From positions 1,127,499 through 1,191,498 of the forward strand of contig CACVBU010000702.1 of assembly GCA_902728285.1 (NCBI GenBank): 64,000 nt of DNA, written 5' to 3'. Both the position numbers and the translations under genes were made by a program. Below, one piece after another: positions 59,841 to 64,000 of this stretch. Each line of letters opens with the position of its first letter. Position 1 is the stretch's first letter. Origin of the DNA: Clytia hemisphaerica. Taxonomy: Eukaryota > Cnidaria > Hydrozoa > Leptothecata > Clytiidae. The notes beneath the pieces are model-generated. The model did no database searches. It had not been told where the DNA came from and worked only from the letters and a program-made list of their open reading frames with translations.

Positions 59841-61886
59841 CCGTCAACGGCTCTGACTTGGGACGATTGGTCAAAACATGGGATTGTTGATATCTGGCCT
59901 GTATTTTCACTTACTGTTTAAATCTCTTTGAGAACAACTTTGTTTTAATACTTCAACCAAGTTTATCAATCAAACTTTCACCATCCCATAATCACAACCA
60001 AATGTATTTTAAAGCATTTTAAAAGTACATGATTTAAAGAAGTAATTAACAATTTAATCACACACTCACTCGATGCTCACATCTTGACGCCATTATTTGT
60101 TTCATGTTGTTTTTCTCTCGCTATTGATTGACATGTCAAAGTTACCGAGTGTCCACAATTTCCTGATGAAGAACAGACTTTTTTTATATCTGTGTTCGGA
60201 CGCTTGCGCAAATTACACATTTCTTGTTGCAAAGATTTGTTCCCTTTGAGGTGTGAAAGCCTACCTGGTGAGAGAAGCGTATTCACATTATTTGCTGTCT
60301 ATAATTCTCGGTTATGTTAATTAAATTACTTTGGCACAGCTGTTTCAAAGTGAAATAACAAGCCTGTAAAAACAGGAATCAACACACTTCCTTGTCTGCC
60401 ATCTTTAATTTTGCAAATGAATCCAGTGAAATTACCGTTCAATTTCGAGATCGCGAGATCGCACTGTGTCGCTGTATTTTGATGCACTATGTTGCTGTTT
60501 TTTCCTTTTTCGCTTGCAATATGTAATAGTTATCGGATAGTTGCCAGTACAATATGAGAAATATTTTACGAGTTCCGAGATTTTTCCATACAATATTTTT
60601 TGTGCCTTTAGCAGTGCTGCAAATAACGGCCGGTGACCGGTAATTACCGGTTATTTCGTAGTTTCTACCGGCCATTCTGAAGCTCAATTTTTCATTTTGT
60701 CCGGTTAAAATTTGAAGATTAGAGGCTTAGATTAATACATAATACGCTTCTAATTAAAAGAGGAACAGTTTTTAAGTCAATCTGTAATAACAGACTACAA
60801 AGATGGTTCCGCCAGACCCCTGCTCGTTACACTCGAAAAATTACCGGCCAACTGAAATTGCCCTATTTGCAGCACTGCTTTAGGCGAGAAAAATATACAG
60901 AAAATCCGGAGCGAGTGAATTTTTTTCATATTGTACCAGCAAATGTCTGATAGTGATAACTAGTTTATCGATGACCCAAAAAATGCACTTTTTGTATTGG
61001 AAAAAAGCGCAGGGCACTTTTGTAGCAATGTGACGTTAGATTGCTGCTACCGCTAGAATGCAACAACATCTTTTCGTCAATTTATATTTTGTACATGTAA
61101 AATACAAGATATATTGTACTCTTTTTAACCAATCAGATTGCAGATATTTTTTTGGATCGCCGATAAAGACGCGATGATTGGATCAATATTTTCGTGCCAA
61201 ATCTCTCAGTATTACTTTGGGACAGGGGTTCATTATTCTTTTCATGATCATGTTTCGCTGCTAAGAAAACAATAATATTAAGGCTTCTTTAATCTCATGG
61301 GTGTTTAAAGATGCACTTTATAAGAAGTTGTGTGATCTTTAATCTGTAGTCTGCTGATTAAGGATAAAGGAAACTCCCTAAAAACATTTGAAGATTAGTT
61401 TTCTTGGATTTTCAGAACAAAGGAACGGGGTTTTGGTATAAGTCATTTAGAGTGGCTTTGTTTATGATGATTCCAAGCGTCTCATAAAAAAGATCTTCAA
61501 ATAGACCTCATGGATGATAGAGAAATGTCTGGAAATGACTTGAAAAGTACCCTCTACAATGTGCATCGTTTTTCATATTGGAATGTAAATACATGATATT
61601 ATTTTTATTTTATCTATGTTCTATGATAACTTAGGATCACTCATGAAAATCCCATGTGAAATCACCTCATATAGGAAAGCTATCCTAAACAAAAACAGCT
61701 TTTTTCTTTTTTCCACTCGCTGTCTACCATCTTGAATTTTGTTTGTTTTGTTGAATGCAAAAATTGTGCCTCTCGTACTTCCATTTTTTGCTTGTTGTAA
61801 ACACCCGTGTTGGAGGTTTGGTGAAATGGTAGTCGAATTGCCGTCCCATGTTTTGTCAGATAGTCCCAAGTAAGAGCCATTGACGG
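59841..61886. mobile_element. Tc1/mariner-like TIR element, ~2 kb copy
   Basis: Ends CCGTCAACGGCTCTGACTTG and the inverted CAAGTAAGAGCCATTGACGG, TA on both sides. The inverted similarity runs on through 'gggac' and 'aaaacatggga'. Same end family as 42063-42613. No intact transposase was recognised; the small minus frame 60077-60286 has several Cys/His but no assignable domain. A hAT-like MITE is nested at 60612-60877. Confidence 0.7.
60612..60877. mobile_element. hAT-like MITE nested in the 2-kb element
   Basis: Starts CAGTGCTGCAAATA and ends with the inverted TATTTGCAGCACTG. The subterminal text is rich in 'accggt/ccggcc' phrases. Direct repeat CTTTAG flanks both sides. The CAGTG terminus is typical of hAT elements, although the duplication seen is 6 rather than 8 bp. 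Confidence 0.65.
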
Positions 61887-62800
61887 TAGCAATCTTAAAT
61901 CTAACTTTTGTAAATGATCAATCAAAGGTTTTAGTATCATTTTATCATAAACCCAAGCATCAAAGTGCCAAATTTCAGAACTTGCATTTTCTCTATGAAA
62001 GTCAGGCCATATTTTAGAAAGGCAGGGCAGCGTCCGTTGGTGGTAAAAAAGGGCACTTTTTCTCGTGTTTCTCCACTAAAAAGGCTGTTTTTACCAAAAT
62101 TTTAGTGATTTCAGGAGGGGCAGCGTCTGATAACCGGGGGCAGCGTCTGATAACCGGATGCTAAAAGGGCATGAAAAACAGCCTGAAAGTGTTACCAGTG
62201 AAAGAATAACAGAATTTGATTAACTGTGTTTTCAACAGTCATAAGGATCTGGCCTCTTAGTGCCTTGCACGACAGGCGGCTGTAAAATCCCACCCTTCAT
62301 ATATTTGTTTCAATCCGTGATCCGTGGCTTAGGTTTTTTCTCATCTTTAATTTACTGAAGAAAGCGGGAATTTGATGCGATAGAGTTAGATTGTCAACAA
62401 ATTGCCGTAAAAAATCATTGAATAAAAGAAGAACTTAAAATCTTAAATATTTTCATTTTGAAGAATAGGTGCAAAAAAGTGAAACATAGAAAAGTCCATT
62501 TTTAATTGCATTAATCGAAATGGGAGTTTTGGAAAATTTTCTATGTTTAGTTTTTTGCAAAAATCCCCGTAACTATGGGTGAGCACCCCGTTGCTAAGAT
62601 GTTGGCTTGAAATCGAAAATGAAACCACTGAAAACGAAAGTAAAAGTGGCCCGTACTCGAAATCCCGTATTCTTGATATAGGAGTCCATACTGACTGGCA
62701 GTTAGTGGAAGTACTTCGATTTATGAAGAGTCTTCACATCACACAGAAGAAAAGAAATAGCAAAAGAACAAAGGAATTACCCATAATTACCCATAGCTAC
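61887..62800. other. Intergenic stretch, little structure
   Basis: Only a short direct duplication of 'ggggcagcgtctgataaccgg' (about 62117-62158) was noticed. No coding signal. Confidence 0.35.
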
Positions 62801-63733
62801 CATTTTGCAAAGGACCCTCCCGGCGCACTGGAAATCTCCGGTGTTTTCCAGTGCAGCTAAAAAAACACCATTTTTCACACAGGAAAATTCCGGGATTTTC
62901 ACACGCTCTAAAAAGCTGTTTAGACAGGGTCACGAAAAAAAAATGCGATTAGCCAGTACCAACCGAACTTTTTATTTGATCACTGGGCAATAAAAGGTAT
63001 GATTGTCGGATACAGGCTATCCAGCGATAGAGTTAGTCGGGAATAATACAATATGGCGGACTTTGCTCAATTATAAAAAATTATCACGTGCATCACACAT
63101 TGGAACATCGTCGTTAAATAAAGAACAAAGAAGTACGCATCTGATCGGACCGAAGGTCCTCATAGGGGCACTCGTACCCTGTGACTTAACGATGGACGGA
63201 TCGTTAGAAAAATATGGGTCGGTTGGTCGGCAAATAAGAATAAATTTTTTATTTATCAGGGTTGGTAAGGTACCGAGAAAATTTTCCAAAAAGTATCTGG
63301 ATCAAAAATTCACTTTGTTTTTTATCTTCGATGAAGATCATAGTAAAATTTTAGTGTATGGAATGCTTTTTATGATTTCTTTAATTAATTTTTAGCTTTA
63401 TTCAATTTTAATTCTTACAAATAACTAGTGTGTAAAATATATTGTAGTGGAAATTCGATATTATTATTTTTTTGATTTTAGCAAAAATAGGGTCGGTCGG
63501 GCCCGTAGAACAACAAATTAAATTGGCCTCGCCTGATTAGTGCAGCAAGCGCTATCGCATTTATATTTAAATTATACGTGGAAATCATGCACCGGAAGCA
63601 CCGGAATGTTCCGGTGCAGCTAGATTCAGAAAAATCTTGCACCGGAAGCACCGGAACGTTCCGGTGCACGAAAAAAACGGCACTTTTTGCACCGGTGGTT
63701 TCCAGTGCGCCGGGAGGGTCCTTTTTGCAACCA
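62801..63733. mobile_element. TIR element with GGACCCTCCCGGCGCACTGGAAA ends
   Basis: The left end 'ttgcaaaggaccctcccggc' then 'gcactggaaa' is inverted at the right end ('tttccagtgcgccgggaggg' then 'tcctttttgcaa'). Inside the right end, 'gcaccggaagcaccggaa.gttccggtgca' is repeated. A 130-codon plus-strand frame (63003-63395) lies centrally, but it matches no transposase that I recognise. About 930 bp. Confidence 0.7.
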
Positions 63734-64000
63734 TGGGGGAATCACAATTTTACGGAAATGGGAATCCTCGTATCAAATAAAGCATCTTCTGAAAATTTCA
63801 ATCTTCCCCATAAATGCGAAAATGAAAAATGAAGAAACTTTTGTTTTTAACTGTCTTTTTTAATCTGCCATGAAGAGTTATAAAATTACTTATTGAATGA
63901 CAGTACACGTTCTCCTACTAAGCAGTCAGGAGTTCTATCCTAATTAAGCATATTTTTTTCGATCGCACGGACTTTCTTAATTAGGATTATCCCTTTGTTT
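63734..64000. other. Window end, no recognisable feature
   Basis: Contains 'ctaattaagcatatttttttcg' and the near-inverted 'cgcacggactttcttaattag' close to the border, which may be one end of a further element cut by the window. Confidence 0.3.

Overview
This is an AT-rich animal nuclear genome window with spliced genes, GT-AG introns of a few hundred bases to about 4 kb, no operons, and much of the non-coding DNA made of transposon debris. It carries a laminin chain, a lysosomal-type alpha-glucosidase, an aquaporin, a class A GPCR and a PTB-domain protein, so it is a metazoan. The laminin architecture, the single-exon GPCR and the CR1/L2-like LINE fit an early-branching invertebrate such as a sponge or a cnidarian, but I cannot name the organism from this sequence.

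Layout: 1-7.5 kb holds a single-exon GPCR (415-1341, minus), a TTAA-flanked element, a 2.4-kb satellite array with higher-order structure (3534-5905), and a single-exon PTB protein (6292-7479, minus). 7.5-13.7 kb is repeat-filled intergenic DNA, including a very GC-rich tract near 10.2 kb. 13.8-30.1 kb is a 20-exon family GH31 alpha-glucosidase on the minus strand; its exons join in frame to 888 residues, and a decayed LINE sits in intron 16. 30.1-34.8 kb is intergenic with few features. 34.86-37.83 kb is a 4-exon aquaporin on the plus strand (291 residues) whose second NPA box reads NPI. 37.8-41.4 kb is mostly unremarkable. 41.4-57.1 kb is a 16-exon laminin chain on the minus strand (1838 residues). 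57.1-64 kb is intergenic and made largely of terminal-inverted-repeat elements.

The genes look functionally unrelated: matrix assembly, lysosomal glycogen or oligosaccharide breakdown, water transport, signalling. The most notable biology is the laminin. One chain carries both a beta-type domain IV (LF, IV type B) and a gamma/alpha-type domain IV (L4, IV type A), with a gamma-like coiled coil lacking a beta-knob. The second theme is how many short inverted-repeat elements lie within about 20-60 bases of laminin and aquaporin splice sites. Exon boundaries were read by hand from splice signals, reading-frame continuity and family similarity; there is no transcript evidence.
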